Counted from the stretch's first letter, positions 51,478 through 60,908 are shown. The stretch: 64,000 nt of DNA from Streptomyces roseoverticillatus (GCF_000719265.1 NZ_JOFL01000017.1:124001-188000); one strand, 5' to 3'. Notes: generated by a model from the sequence alone, not told the origin. Made by a program: numbers and translations.

Positions 51478-52650
51478 TCAGCTCACTTCCAGGCGCAGGA
51501 CGCGGTCGTCCTCCGCGCCCGGCTTCCCGCGCCCGTCGGTGTTGCTCGTCGTCACCCAGAGGCCGCCGTCATCCGTGGCGAGCACCGTGCGCAGCCGCCC
51601 GTACTCGCCCTGCAGGAACGCCTGCGGAGCGGCCACCGGCTTCGCGCCGTCCAGCGGGATCCGCCACAGGCGCTCCCCGCGCAGGCCCGCCATCCACAGC
51701 GACCCCTTGGCGTACGCGAGGCCGCTGGGGGAGGCGTCGGAGGTCTTCCACTGCTCGACGGGGTCGGTGTAGCCGGACTTGCCGGCCTCGCCCTCGACGG
51801 CGGGCCAGCCATAGTTGCCGCCCGGCCGGATCAGATTGAGCTCGTCCCAGGTGTCCTGGCCGAACTCCGACGCCCACAGGCGCTTGCCCGCGTCCCACGC
51901 CAGGCCCTGCACGTTGCGGTGGCCGGAGGAGTAGACCACCGAGTCCCCCTCGGGGTTGCCGTACGCGGGGCGGCCGTCCGGCGTCATGCGCAGGATCTTG
52001 CCCCCGAGTGACTTCCGGTCCTGGGCGGGGTCGCGCCGCCCGGCCTCGCCCGTGCCGGCGTAGAGCATCCGGTCCGGGCCGAAGGCGATGCGCCCGCCGT
52101 TGTGGATCGCGCCTTTGGGGATGCCGCGGAGCACCGTGTCGGGCGCTCCCAGCCGCTGCCCGGCCGGCTTGCCCTCGTCGTAGCGCAGGCGTGCGATGCG
52201 GTTGTCCGAGTCGGTGGTGAAGTACGCGTACACCAGCCGGTCGGTGGCGAAGTCCGGCGAGACCGCGAGGCCCAGCAGGCCGCCCTCGCCGCCCTTGACG
52301 ACGCCGGGCACCTCGCCGGCCTCGGTCTGCGTGCCGTCCTTGGCGGCCACCCGGACGATCTTCCCCGTATCGCGGGAGCCGACCAGAAGGTCACCGCCGG
52401 GCAGCGCGGCGACGCCCCACGGCGTGCCGAGCTTCGTGGTGAGCGTCCGGACGACCTTGACCGAGCCGGTGGCGGGCGCCGGGGAGGCCGGCGGAGCGCT
52501 CGAAGAGGCCCCCGCGCCGGGCGACTTGGCCGACGCGCCCTGCCGCGGCCCCTCGCCCGGGAAACCGTCCTCGCTCGAACAGCCGGCGAGCGCCAGGAGC
52601 GTGGCGGCGACCAGTGCGGCGGCGCCGGTACGGGCAGTACGTCGTCGCAC
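51478..52650 (-). CDS. PQQ-type sorbosone/glucose dehydrogenase lipoprotein
   Basis: 390 residues. Lipoprotein signal with LALAGC (C24) from the GTG at 52650 (GAGAGGAA upstream). A Ser/Pro/Ala spacer is followed by a six-bladed propeller: TPWGVAALPGGDLLV, GGLLGLAVSPDF, NGGRIAFGPDRMLY, SGHRNVQGLAWD, WDELNLIRPGGNYGWP. This matches the soluble PQQ glucose dehydrogenase family. It may oxidise a sugar outside the membrane, although Streptomyces PQQ synthesis is uncertain. Alone on the minus strand, downstream of the aldo/keto reductase. Confidence 0.87.
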   Translation of the reverse strand: MRRRTARTGAAALVAATLLALAGCSSEDGFPGEGPRQGASAKSPGAGASSSAPPASPAPATGSVKVVRTLTTKLGTPWGVAALPGGDLLVGSRDTGKIVRVAAKDGTQTEAGEVPGVVKGGEGGLLGLAVSPDFATDRLVYAYFTTDSDNRIARLRYDEGKPAGQRLGAPDTVLRGIPKGAIHNGGRIAFGPDRMLYAGTGEAGRRDPAQDRKSLGGKILRMTPDGRPAYGNPEGDSVVYSSGHRNVQGLAWDAGKRLWASEFGQDTWDELNLIRPGGNYGWPAVEGEAGKSGYTDPVEQWKTSDASPSGLAYAKGSLWMAGLRGERLWRIPLDGAKPVAAPQAFLQGEYGRLRTVLATDDGGLWVTTSNTDGRGKPGAEDDRVLRLEVS

Positions 52651-52898
52651 GGTGCGGTTCCTCTCGCGGGGCGCGGCCTTGGCTATCGGCACTGTGCCAT
52701 ACGGGTGCCGCGGCGGCGGCCCCAAGACCGTGGCTGTGCAACTTCATGCCGCCGCCACGGCGGGAAACCACCGCGGCGAGAGCCCGGCGGAATGCGCGGC
52801 TTGCGCAACCCGCACGCCCGCAGGGGTCGGCCGGGACGGCGGCGCGCACCCTGCGTATCCCGTACGCCCGCGGGGATCCGCCGGAACGGCATCAGGCG

Positions 52899-53891
52899 TC
52901 AGTCCCACGACCCCATCGCCCGTGGCAGCCCCGCTATCTCCGCGAGATCCTCCGGTGTGAGCCGCAGCCGCGAGGCCGCGGCGTTCTGCACCGCCCACAC
53001 CGGCTTCTTCGTGCCCGGTACGGGTATGACGTGCCGGCCCTGGGCCAGCACCCACGCCAGCGCGACCTGCGCGGCCGTCGCGTCGTGGCGCAGCGCGACC
53101 CGCCGCAGCCCCGCCACGATCGGCTGGTTGGCGGCCATCATCTCGGCGGTGAAGCGCGGGTGGCGGGCCCGCAGGTCCTGCGGCTCGAAGCCCTGCCCGG
53201 GCGTCAGCGTGCCACTGAGGAAACCGTTCCCCAGAGGCATGGCGGCCAGCAGGCCGACACCCCGGGAGGCGCACCAGGGCACCAGCGCGTCGAGCGCCTG
53301 CCTGGACCACACCGACAACTCCGCCTGCACACAGCTCACCGGGAACACCTGCTGCACCCGTTCGAGCTGCCGTATCGTCGCGTCGTACAGCCCGGCGCGC
53401 GACCTGCGGCGCGTACGGGCGCCGATTGCGCACCAGCCGAGCGCCCGCACCTTGCCCGCGGAGACCAGCTCCGCCATCGCCCCCCAGGTCTCCTCCACCG
53501 GCACTTCGGGGTCCGGCCGGTGCAGCTGGTAGACGTCGATCACATCGGTCTGCAGGCGGCGCAGGGAGGCGTCGCACGCGCGCTTCACGTACCCCGGGCG
53601 ACCGTTGGCGACGACGTGGCTGTCGCCCACCAGCAACCCGCACTTGGTCGACACGAACGCCTCGGAGCGCCGCTCCCGCAGCACCCGCCCCACCAGCAAC
53701 TCGTTGGTGAACGGCCCGTACATGTCGGCGGTGTCCAGCAGAGACGTTCCTGCGTCGAGCGCCGCGTGCACCGTGCGCAGCGCGGTCTCCCCGCTCTGCT
53801 GGGAGGCGGTGTATCCCCAGTGCATGGGCATGCACCCCAGGCCGATCGCGCCCGCTTCGAGCGCTGTCGCACCGATATTCCTGCGCTCCAC
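52899..53891 (-). CDS. Aldo/keto reductase
   Basis: 330-residue NADPH-dependent TIM-barrel oxidoreductase. Catalytic tetrad D53, Y58, K83 and H124 in LLDTADMYG, STKCG and YQLHRPDP. The C-terminal region has the coenzyme motif VIPVPGTKKP. GTG start at 53891 with GGGAGGGG 8 bases upstream. Substrate unknown. Divergent from the hydroxyacid dehydrogenase gene, 74 bases away. Confidence 0.93.
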   Translation of the reverse strand: MERRNIGATALEAGAIGLGCMPMHWGYTASQQSGETALRTVHAALDAGTSLLDTADMYGPFTNELLVGRVLRERRSEAFVSTKCGLLVGDSHVVANGRPGYVKRACDASLRRLQTDVIDVYQLHRPDPEVPVEETWGAMAELVSAGKVRALGWCAIGARTRRRSRAGLYDATIRQLERVQQVFPVSCVQAELSVWSRQALDALVPWCASRGVGLLAAMPLGNGFLSGTLTPGQGFEPQDLRARHPRFTAEMMAANQPIVAGLRRVALRHDATAAQVALAWVLAQGRHVIPVPGTKKPVWAVQNAAASRLRLTPEDLAEIAGLPRAMGSWD

Positions 53892-53965
53892 CGGCCGTAC
53901 CCCTCCCGTTCCTCGCCCCCAAAGCTAACCTCTGCCGCCCCGGCCGGATCGCATAGCCTCCAGGC

Positions 53966-54928
53966 ATGAGTGCAGATGACAGCGGTTCCGCCCGCCCCCT
54001 GGTCTGGCTGCCCTTCCCGCCCGAGCGGATCGAGGGGCTGCCGGAGAGCCTCGACTACGTCTTCTGGGACGGGGGGCCGGAGTACCCGACCGACCCCGCC
54101 CGCTGCGACTTCTACGCGGTCCCGTACGTCACCGACCCCGAGCCGTGCCTGCGCCCGCTGGCCGCCATGACGCGCGTACGGGTCGTGCAGGCGCTCACCG
54201 CGGGCGTGGACCATCTGCTGCCCGCCGTGGCGCACCTGCCGAAGGGCGCCGTGCTGTGCAACGCCCGCGGGCTGCACGACGCGAGCACCGCCGAACTGGC
54301 GCTGGCCCTCATGCTCGCCTCGCTGCGCGACATCCCCGGCTTCGTGCGCGCGCAGGACGCGGGGGAGTGGCGGCAGGGCTTCCGGCCGGCGCTGGCCGAC
54401 AAGTCGGTGCTCATCGTGGGTTACGGTTCGATCGGCAGCGCCATCGAGGACCGGCTCGTGCCCTTCGAGTGTGCGCGGGTCACGCGCGTCGCGCGCTCCG
54501 CGCGGGACAGCGCGCGCGGCCCCGTGCACCCGATCGCCGCCCTGCCCGGCTTGCTCCCCGACGCCGACGTCGTGGTGCTCGCCACGCCGCTGACCGAGGA
54601 GACCCGGGGACTCGTCAACGCCGGTTTCCTGGCCCGGATGAAGGACGGCGCGCTGCTGGTGAACGTCGCGCGCGGTCCTGTCGTCGACACCAAGGCCCTC
54701 CTGGCCGAACTGGACGCAGGTCGGCTGCGTGCCGCCCTGGATGTCACAGACCCCGAACCGCTGCCTCCGGGCCACCCGCTGTGGAGTGCTCCGGGGGTGC
54801 TCATCACCCCCCATGTGGGTGGGCCCTCTTCGGCCTTCATGCCGCGCGCCGCGCGGCTGCTGCGTGATCAGCTGGCCAGATTCGCTCTGGACGCGCCCCT
54901 GCAAAATGTCGTAGTCGCTGCCCGCTAG
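53966..54928 (+). CDS. D-2-hydroxyacid dehydrogenase family protein
   Basis: 320 residues. NAD-binding GYGSIGS (about 152-158), and the family catalytic Arg, Glu and His in NVARGPVVD, DVTDPEPLP and ITPHVGG. It would reduce a 2-keto acid or glyoxylate-like substrate; specificity not inferable. ATG 53966. The next gene starts 124 bases on, across an A+T-richer promoter region. Confidence 0.9.
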   Translation: MSADDSGSARPLVWLPFPPERIEGLPESLDYVFWDGGPEYPTDPARCDFYAVPYVTDPEPCLRPLAAMTRVRVVQALTAGVDHLLPAVAHLPKGAVLCNARGLHDASTAELALALMLASLRDIPGFVRAQDAGEWRQGFRPALADKSVLIVGYGSIGSAIEDRLVPFECARVTRVARSARDSARGPVHPIAALPGLLPDADVVVLATPLTEETRGLVNAGFLARMKDGALLVNVARGPVVDTKALLAELDAGRLRAALDVTDPEPLPPGHPLWSAPGVLITPHVGGPSSAFMPRAARLLRDQLARFALDAPLQNVVVAAR

Positions 54929-54954
54929 TTACCACGTAGAGGTACCGTTCGGCT

Positions 54955-54967
54955 GCACTCAGTGTTC
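54955..54967 (+). promoter_or_regulatory. Candidate BldD box
   Basis: The sequence GCACTCAGTGTTC matches the core ACnCwGnGT of the BldD consensus TNACNC(A/T)GNGTNA, with mismatches only at the two outermost fixed bases. It is centred on the palindrome CACT-C-AGTG. It lies 86 bases before the diguanylate-cyclase gene, in DNA richer in A+T (with TATGTATAT near 54990). BldD, with c-di-GMP bound, represses several c-di-GMP genes in Streptomyces. Binding here is inferred. Confidence 0.45.
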
Positions 54968-55052
54968 ATAACCTCGTGGCTGATTACGCTATGTATATGA
55001 GCTATGTCCCTGAGTGACGAGTCTGGTGTATCGTCCGGACGGGGGTTGCGGC

Positions 55053-58000
55053 ATGCACGGGAACGGCCGCAGCGAGGACCGGAACTCGAGGGGGGCGACG
55101 GGCGATGCACGGCCAATGGACGATCAACCCGACGCGGCTCACGCACCGACCACGACCGCACCGTGCCCTGCACCGTGCACCGCGCCCGCACTGCGTGGCG
55201 ACCCTGCTCCTGTGGCTTCCATGGCTCCCGCTGCTGCGGACGGCGGCGCGGTGAGCGCCCCAGGAGCGGCCCTGCCCCGCCCGTCCGGCGGCTCGGGCCC
55301 GGTCTCCCAGCTCCTGCTGGCCCTCGTCTGCGGCGGCTACGCCACGGGCGCGGCCTTCGGCTGGGGATCGAGCGAGCTCGCCTCCGCCATGGGCGACTTC
55401 GGCCTCGGCGGGGCCGCCGTGCTCGCCGCCGTCTCCTGCTTCTGGTACGGGCGCACGCACCGCACGCGGTTCCGCCTCGCGTGGTTCCTCTTCGCGGCGT
55501 CCTCCGCCATGGCAGGCCTCGGCAACGTTGTCTGGGGCTGGTACGAGGTCGTCCTCGACGCCCGTGTCCCGACGCCGTCCATCGCCGACTTCTGCTTCCT
55601 GCTCTTCGCGCCGCCGGCCATCATCGGCCTGCTGGTCCTCGCCCGCCGCCCCGTCACCCGGGCCGGCTGGGTGTGCCTGGCCCTCGACGCCTGGCTCACC
55701 GGCGGCTCGCTGCTCACGCTCTCCTGGAGCCTGGCGCTCGCCCACACCGCCCACTTCGAGGGCGAGAGCGTCGCGCACGCCGCGCTCTCCCTGGCCTATC
55801 CGCTGCTGGACATCGCCCTGGTGTCCATGGTGCTGGCGCTGCACTTCCGGCGCTCGACGGCCAACCGCTCGGCCATCAACACCGCCATCGCGGCCCTCGC
55901 CCTGACGGTCCTGTGCGACGCCCTGTTCACCTCACCGCTGCTGCGCTCGCACTACCGCTCGGGCCAGATCCTCGACGCGGGCTGGTTCGCGGGCTACATG
56001 CTCATGGCGTACGCCCCCTGGGTCGCCCGCGAGGAGGGCGACGACGCACCGGCCCGCTCGGCGCAGCACCCGCACCACCCCAGCCGCCCCATCGCCGGCT
56101 CGCTCACAGCCCTGACGCCGTATCTGGCCGCCGCCGTGTGCACCCTGGGCATCCTCTACAACGTCCTGGACGGCCACCAGGTCGACAAAGTCGTCCTGTT
56201 CACCGGCTGCACGGTCGTCCTGGCCCTGGTCATCCGCCAAGGCATCATGCTGCTGGACAACATCTCCCTCACCCAGGAACTGGCCCAGAAGGAGAACCAC
56301 TTCCGCTCCCTCGTCCAGGGCTCCAGCGACGTCATCATGATCGCCGCCCCCACGGGCATACTGCGCTACGTCAGCCCGGCCGCCGCCGGGGTCTACGGCC
56401 GCGAGGCCGAGGACTTGGTCGGCTCCGAACTGGCCTCGCTCATCCACCCGGAGGACCTCGGCAGAGTCGTTCACGAGGTGCGCCGCTTCCTCGCCGCGCC
56501 GCCCGCCGAGGAGCCCACGACCCGCATCGAGTGCCGCTTCCGCTCGGGCGACGGCGAGTGGCTCAACGTGGAGTCCACCGTCAACCGCCACCACGGCGGC
56601 CTGATCTTCAACAGCCGCGACGTCACCGAGCGCGTCCGCCTCCAGGCCCAGCTCCAGCACACCGCCGAGCACGACCCGCTCACCGACCTGCCCAACCGCG
56701 CCCTGTTCACCAAGCGCGTCCAGCAGGCCCTCACCGGCCGCAGAGCGACCGACGCGGGCACCGCCGTGCTCTTCATCGACCTCGACGGCTTCAAGGCGGT
56801 GAACGACAGCGTCGGCCACCAAGCCGGCGACGAGCTGCTCGTCCAGGCGGCCCGTCGCCTCCAGGACTCCGTCCGCGCGGGGGACTCCACGGCCCGCTTC
56901 GGAGGCGACGAGTTCGCGGCGCTCATCATCGGCGACGGCACCCGCGACCCGGCCGCCCGCGAGTACCGCATCCACGAGATCGCCGACCGGCTGCGGGTCA
57001 CCCTCTCCCAGCCCTACCGCGTGGAAGGAGGCACCGAGGTCCGCGTCGCCGCCAGCATCGGCGTGGCCTTCGCCGAGCCCGGCATCACCCCCGGCGAGCT
57101 GATGCGCAACGCCGACCTCGCGATGTACCGCGCCAAGCAGGCCGGCAAGGGCCGCGTCGAGCTCTACGCACCGCAGATGCAGGCCGACGTGGTCCGCCGC
57201 GCCGAGCTCGCCACCCGGCTGCGCACCGCCCTGCACGAGGGCGAGTTCGCCCTGCTCCACCAGCCCGTCGTGGACCTGGGCACGGGCGTGGTCACCGCGG
57301 TCGCCGCACAGCCCCGCTGGCGCTCCGCCCAGGGGATACTGTTCACTCCTGCGGAGTATCTCCGCGTGGCCGAGAACGACCGGGGGGACGAGGCCGCCCG
57401 CATCGCCGAGCTCGGCCGCTGGACGGTGGAGAAGGCCGTCGAGCAGGCCGCCCAGCGCTGCCGTGCGGGCCACGCCGTCCCGGTGTACGTCCGGCTGTCC
57501 GCCGCCCGGCTGATGGACAGGTCGCTGCCCGCCAAGAACCTGGAGGGGCTGCTGATCCGGCACGGGCTGCCCTCCGGGGCGCTCGTCCTGGAGCTGTCCG
57601 GTAGCGACCCCCGGGTTCCTCTCGACGAGCTGGAGCGGCGGCTCGCCGCCCTCCGCCGGATGGGCGTGCGGATCGCCCTCGACGGCTTCGGCAGCGGCTA
57701 TGCCGCCATCAGCGCCCTGCGCCGGCTGCCCATCGACACCCTCAAGCTCGACCGGGGACTGGTCGACGGGGTCGTGGAGTCCGCCCGGCTGCACAAGATC
57801 ACTGCCGGGCTGCTGAGGATCGCCACCGACCTGGGCATGCAGTCCGTGGCCGACGGCGTCGACGTCCCCGAGCAGGCGCTCGCCCTGCGCGCCATGGGCT
57901 GCACCCACGCGCTGGGCGCCGCCTTCGCGGGCCCGCTCGACGAGCACCGGCTGCGGCACGCGCTCGACCTCGGGGCCTATCCCGTACCGAGCGCGTCGTC

Positions 58001-58151
58001 CGTGGATGGCGCGAATGCGTGGGTAGGAGGCGGCGCCCTGCCCGCGGGGGCAGTACCGTCCGGTACGCGATCGGGGTCCGCGGGGGGCGCCGGATCGCTG
58101 GCCCATGCTCCATTGCGCTCAAATAATGAGACGCCTGTCCCACCCACTTGA
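55053..58151 (+). CDS. Membrane PAS-GGDEF protein with degenerate EAL domain
   Basis: 1032 residues. Pro/Ala-rich N terminus (1-80), about ten helices (85-410), PAS domain (about 413-530), GGDEF domain with intact GGDEF (617-621) preceded by an RxxD product-inhibition site (RAGD), and a C-terminal EAL-like domain. In the latter EAL reads AAQ (751-753), the Asn of NxS is Arg (VRLS), the Glu of ELTE is lost (ELSGS), DDFG is DGFG, and AEGVE is ADGVD, so it cannot be a phosphodiesterase. Likely a regulated diguanylate cyclase; by position it matches S. coelicolor SCO5511. ATG 55053 with GGGGG upstream; GTG 55014 is possible. Confidence 0.88.
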   Translation: MHGNGRSEDRNSRGATGDARPMDDQPDAAHAPTTTAPCPAPCTAPALRGDPAPVASMAPAAADGGAVSAPGAALPRPSGGSGPVSQLLLALVCGGYATGAAFGWGSSELASAMGDFGLGGAAVLAAVSCFWYGRTHRTRFRLAWFLFAASSAMAGLGNVVWGWYEVVLDARVPTPSIADFCFLLFAPPAIIGLLVLARRPVTRAGWVCLALDAWLTGGSLLTLSWSLALAHTAHFEGESVAHAALSLAYPLLDIALVSMVLALHFRRSTANRSAINTAIAALALTVLCDALFTSPLLRSHYRSGQILDAGWFAGYMLMAYAPWVAREEGDDAPARSAQHPHHPSRPIAGSLTALTPYLAAAVCTLGILYNVLDGHQVDKVVLFTGCTVVLALVIRQGIMLLDNISLTQELAQKENHFRSLVQGSSDVIMIAAPTGILRYVSPAAAGVYGREAEDLVGSELASLIHPEDLGRVVHEVRRFLAAPPAEEPTTRIECRFRSGDGEWLNVESTVNRHHGGLIFNSRDVTERVRLQAQLQHTAEHDPLTDLPNRALFTKRVQQALTGRRATDAGTAVLFIDLDGFKAVNDSVGHQAGDELLVQAARRLQDSVRAGDSTARFGGDEFAALIIGDGTRDPAAREYRIHEIADRLRVTLSQPYRVEGGTEVRVAASIGVAFAEPGITPGELMRNADLAMYRAKQAGKGRVELYAPQMQADVVRRAELATRLRTALHEGEFALLHQPVVDLGTGVVTAVAAQPRWRSAQGILFTPAEYLRVAENDRGDEAARIAELGRWTVEKAVEQAAQRCRAGHAVPVYVRLSAARLMDRSLPAKNLEGLLIRHGLPSGALVLELSGSDPRVPLDELERRLAALRRMGVRIALDGFGSGYAAISALRRLPIDTLKLDRGLVDGVVESARLHKITAGLLRIATDLGMQSVADGVDVPEQALALRAMGCTHALGAAFAGPLDEHRLRHALDLGAYPVPSASSVDGANAWVGGGALPAGAVPSGTRSGSAGGAGSLAHAPLRSNNETPVPPT

Positions 58152-58184
58152 CACTTCGCTGGTGGCGGGTGGAGGGTCGGTCCC

Positions 58185-58226
58185 ATGCGCACCCGAATTC
58201 TCGTACTTGGACAGCGCGTCGGCTGA
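58185..58226 (+). CDS. ilvB leader peptide (13 residues)
   Basis: ATG at 58185 with GGAGGG 8 bases upstream encodes MRTRILVLGQRVG. The Ile-Leu-Val-Leu run is the amino acid set made by the ilv operon. Ribosome stalling there when branched-chain aminoacyl-tRNA is scarce would change folding of the following hairpins and let transcription pass the terminator at 58269-58302. The gene upstream ends only 33 bases before it. Confidence 0.93.
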   Translation: MRTRILVLGQRVG

Positions 58227-58268
58227 AGCAGGCCCTCACCCAAGCCCTGCTGACCACACCGGCGCGCT

Positions 58269-58302
58269 CCCCTCGCTTGCCTCACGGCACGAGGGGTTTT
58301 TT
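58269..58302 (+). terminator. ilvB attenuator
   Basis: CCCCTCG (58269-58275) pairs with CGAGGGG (58290-58296), followed at once by TTTTTT (58297-58302). This is the only classical intrinsic terminator with a U-tract that I see in the window, 42 bases after the leader peptide stop. Confidence 0.92.
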
Positions 58303-58367
58303 GTTGCACTAGAACGTGACAGACCCACCCAAACCGCCCTCCGCTCCACCGGACGAACCCCGCCGAA

Positions 58368-58466
58368 CCCCGTCGAATCCCCGTCGAACCGTCGATCGAA
58401 GCAGATCGAAGCCGGACGGATCCCCGTCGAATCCCCGTCGAACCCTTCGCATCGCACCCCGTCGAA
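58368..58466 (+). repeat. Five copies of CCCCGTCGAA between attenuator and ilvB
   Basis: Exact 10-mers at 58368, 58379, 58422, 58433 and 58457. The first two pairs are spaced 11 bases, one helical turn. Partial copies (cgtcgatcgaa, gatcgaag) fill the gap. They lie in the read-through transcript's 5' UTR. Role unknown. Confidence 0.75.
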
Positions 58467-58481
58467 TCCTTCGAGAAGAGA

Positions 58482-60356
58482 ATGTCGATGACCGAGCAGG
58501 CCACCGGAGCCCACCATCCGCAGCCGCGGGCCCGTAGCGCGGCGCAGCAGCCCGCCACCGTCGAGCACGTCACGGGCGCGCAGTCCCTCATCCGCTCGCT
58601 GGAGGAGGTCGGGGCCGAGATCGTGTTCGGGATCCCGGGCGGGGCGATCCTCCCCGCCTACGACCCGATGATGGACTCCTCGAAGGTCCGCCACATCCTG
58701 GTCCGCCACGAGCAGGGCGCGGGCCACGCCGCGACCGGATACGCCCAGGCCACCGGCAAGGTCGGGGTCTGCATGGCCACCTCCGGGCCCGGCGCCACCA
58801 ACCTCGTCACCCCGATCGCCGACGCCCACATGGACTCCGTCCCGCTGGTCGCCATCACCGGTCAGGTCGCCTCCAAGTCGATCGGCACGGACGCCTTCCA
58901 GGAGGCGGACATCTGCGGCATCACCATGCCGATCACCAAGCACAACTGGCTGGTCACCGACCCCGCCGAGATCCCCCGCACCATCGCCGAGGCCTTCCAC
59001 GTCGCCTCCACCGGCCGCCCCGGCCCCGTCCTCGTGGACATCGCCAAGGACGCCCTGCAGGCGCAGACCACCTTCAGCTGGCCGCCGCACACCGACCTGC
59101 CCGGCTACCGCCCGGTGACCAAGCCGCACTCCAAGCAGATCCGCGAGGCCGCCAAGCTGATCAGCCAGGCCGCCCGCCCCGTGCTCTACGTCGGCGGCGG
59201 CGTCCTCAAGGCCCGCGCCACCGCCGAGCTGAAGGTCCTCGCCGAGCTGACCGGCGCCCCCGTCACCACCACCCTGATGGCCCTGGGCGCCTTCCCCGAC
59301 AGCCACCCCCAGCACCTGGGCATGCCCGGCATGCACGGCTCCGTCGCCGCCGTCACCGCCCTGCAGAAGTCCGACCTGATCATCGCCCTCGGCGCCCGCT
59401 TCGACGACCGCGTCACCGGCAAGCTGGACTCCTTCGCCCCGTACGCCAAGGTCGTCCACGCCGACATCGACCCCGCCGAGATCGGCAAGAACCGCGCCGC
59501 CGACGTGCCGATCGTCGGCGACGCCCGCGAGGTCATCGCCGACCTGATCGTCGCCCTCCAGGCCGAGCTCGCCGAGGGCCGCAGCGGCGAGGCCGCCCGC
59601 GAGCGCTACGCCGCCTGGTGGCGGGACCTCGACCGCTGGCGCGACACCTACCCGCTCGGCTTCGACCAGCCCGCCGACGGCAGCCTCGCGCCCCAGCAGG
59701 TCATCCAGCGCATCGGGCAGCTCGCACCGAAGGACACCATCTACGCCGCCGGCGTCGGCCAGCACCAGATGTGGGCCGCGCACTTCATCGGCTACGAGCA
59801 GCCCGCCACCTGGCTCAACTCCGGCGGCGCCGGGACGATGGGCTACGCGGTGCCCGCCGCGATGGGCGCCAAGGCCGGCCGGCCAGACCGCACCGTCTGG
59901 GCCATCGACGGCGACGGCTGCTTCCAGATGACCAATCAGGAACTGGTCACCTGCGCCCTGAACAACATCCCCGTCAAGATCGCCATCATCAACAACGGTG
60001 CCCTGGGCATGGTCCGCCAGTGGCAGACCCTGTTCTACAACCAGCGCTACTCCAACACCGTGCTCCACTCGGGCCCGGAGTCAGACGGCACCGAGGCCTG
60101 CGCCGGCACCCGCGTCCCGGACTTCGTCAAGCTCTCCGAGGCCATGGGCTGCGTCGGCCTGCGCTGCGAGCGCCCGGAGGACCTGGACGCCGTCATCCAG
60201 CAGGCCAACGCCATCAACGACCGGCCGGTCGTGGTCGACTTCATCGTCCACCAGGACGCCATGGTCTGGCCGATGGTCGCCGCCGGCACCTCCAACGACG
60301 AGATCCTCGCCGCGCGCGGAGTCCGCCCGGACTTCGGCGACAGCGAGGACGACTGA
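58482..60356 (+). CDS. ilvB: Acetolactate synthase large subunit
   Basis: ThDP enzyme making acetolactate and acetohydroxybutyrate, the first common step to Val, Leu and Ile. 624 residues. Catalytic Glu E77 in [15 protein letters not shown]; ThDP/Mg motif [12 protein letters not shown] ... INN near the C terminus; FAD-binding middle domain. The N-terminal tail (1-30, Pro/Gln/Ala) is not conserved enzyme. ATG 58482. Followed after 27 bases by ilvN; under leader-peptide attenuation. Confidence 0.97.
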   Translation: MSMTEQATGAHHPQPRARSAAQQPATVEHVTGAQSLIRSLEEVGAEIVFGIPGGAILPAYDPMMDSSKVRHILVRHEQGAGHAATGYAQATGKVGVCMATSGPGATNLVTPIADAHMDSVPLVAITGQVASKSIGTDAFQEADICGITMPITKHNWLVTDPAEIPRTIAEAFHVASTGRPGPVLVDIAKDALQAQTTFSWPPHTDLPGYRPVTKPHSKQIREAAKLISQAARPVLYVGGGVLKARATAELKVLAELTGAPVTTTLMALGAFPDSHPQHLGMPGMHGSVAAVTALQKSDLIIALGARFDDRVTGKLDSFAPYAKVVHADIDPAEIGKNRAADVPIVGDAREVIADLIVALQAELAEGRSGEAARERYAAWWRDLDRWRDTYPLGFDQPADGSLAPQQVIQRIGQLAPKDTIYAAGVGQHQMWAAHFIGYEQPATWLNSGGAGTMGYAVPAAMGAKAGRPDRTVWAIDGDGCFQMTNQELVTCALNNIPVKIAIINNGALGMVRQWQTLFYNQRYSNTVLHSGPESDGTEACAGTRVPDFVKLSEAMGCVGLRCERPEDLDAVIQQANAINDRPVVVDFIVHQDAMVWPMVAAGTSNDEILAARGVRPDFGDSEDD

Positions 60357-60383
60357 GGGACCGAGAGAAGAGAGAACGAGCAG

Positions 60384-60908
60384 ATGACCAAGCACACCCT
60401 CTCCGTCCTGGTGGAGAACACCCCCGGCATCCTCACCCGGATCGCCGCCCTGTTCGCCCGCCGCGGCTTCAACATCGACTCCCTCGCCGTCGGCGTCACC
60501 GAACACCCGGACATCTCCCGCATCACCATCGTCGTCAACGTCGAGTCGCTGCCGCTGGAGCAGGTCACCAAGCAGCTCAACAAGCTCGTCAACGTGCTGA
60601 AGATCGTCGAGCTGGAGGACAGCCAGGCGATCCACCGCGAGCTCGTCCTGGTGAAGGTCCGCGCCGACAACGAGACCCGCTCCCAGATCGTCGAGATCGT
60701 CCAGCTGTTCCGCGCCAAGACCGTCGACGTCTCCCCGGAGGCCGTCACCATCGAGGCCACCGGCGGCAGCGACAAGCTCGGTGCCATGCTCAAGATGCTG
60801 GAGCCGTTCGGCATCAAGGAGCTGGTGCAGTCCGGGACGATCGCCATAGGGCGCGGCGCCCGGTCCATCACGGACCGCAGCCTGCGCGCGCTCGACCGCT
60901 CGGCCTGA
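60384..60908 (+). CDS. ilvN: Acetolactate synthase small (regulatory) subunit
   Basis: 174 residues. N-terminal ACT domain (LSVLVENTPGILTRIAALFARRGFNIDSL, about 5-33) binds valine for feedback inhibition, and a C-terminal ACT-like domain binds the large subunit. Normal full-length type (some organisms call it ilvH). ATG 60384. A gap of 141 bases to ilvC contains a short CGGTGG/CCACCG hairpin near 61003-61018. Confidence 0.96.
   Translation: MTKHTLSVLVENTPGILTRIAALFARRGFNIDSLAVGVTEHPDISRITIVVNVESLPLEQVTKQLNKLVNVLKIVELEDSQAIHRELVLVKVRADNETRSQIVEIVQLFRAKTVDVSPEAVTIEATGGSDKLGAMLKMLEPFGIKELVQSGTIAIGRGARSITDRSLRALDRSA

Larger units (their letters stand above)
58152..58481 (+). promoter_or_regulatory. 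ilvB leader region
   Basis: 330 bases holding, in order, the leader peptide, a pause-type hairpin (AGCAGG 58227-58232 with CCTGCT 58246-58251), the attenuator (58269-58302) and the 11-bp repeat array (58368-58466). The promoter is probably within the end of the previous gene; the AATAAT near 58121 is a possible -10 element. Confidence 0.8.

Noticed and set aside
55053..58151. Functional c-di-GMP phosphodiesterase from the EAL domain
   Set aside because: At least five catalytic positions are substituted, so only a binding or structural role is supported.
58335..58466. Protein-coding Pro/Arg/Ser-rich frame ahead of ilvB
   Set aside because: The repeats force Pro-Ser-Asn-Pro-Arg-like translation, with no ribosome site; it lies in the attenuated leader.
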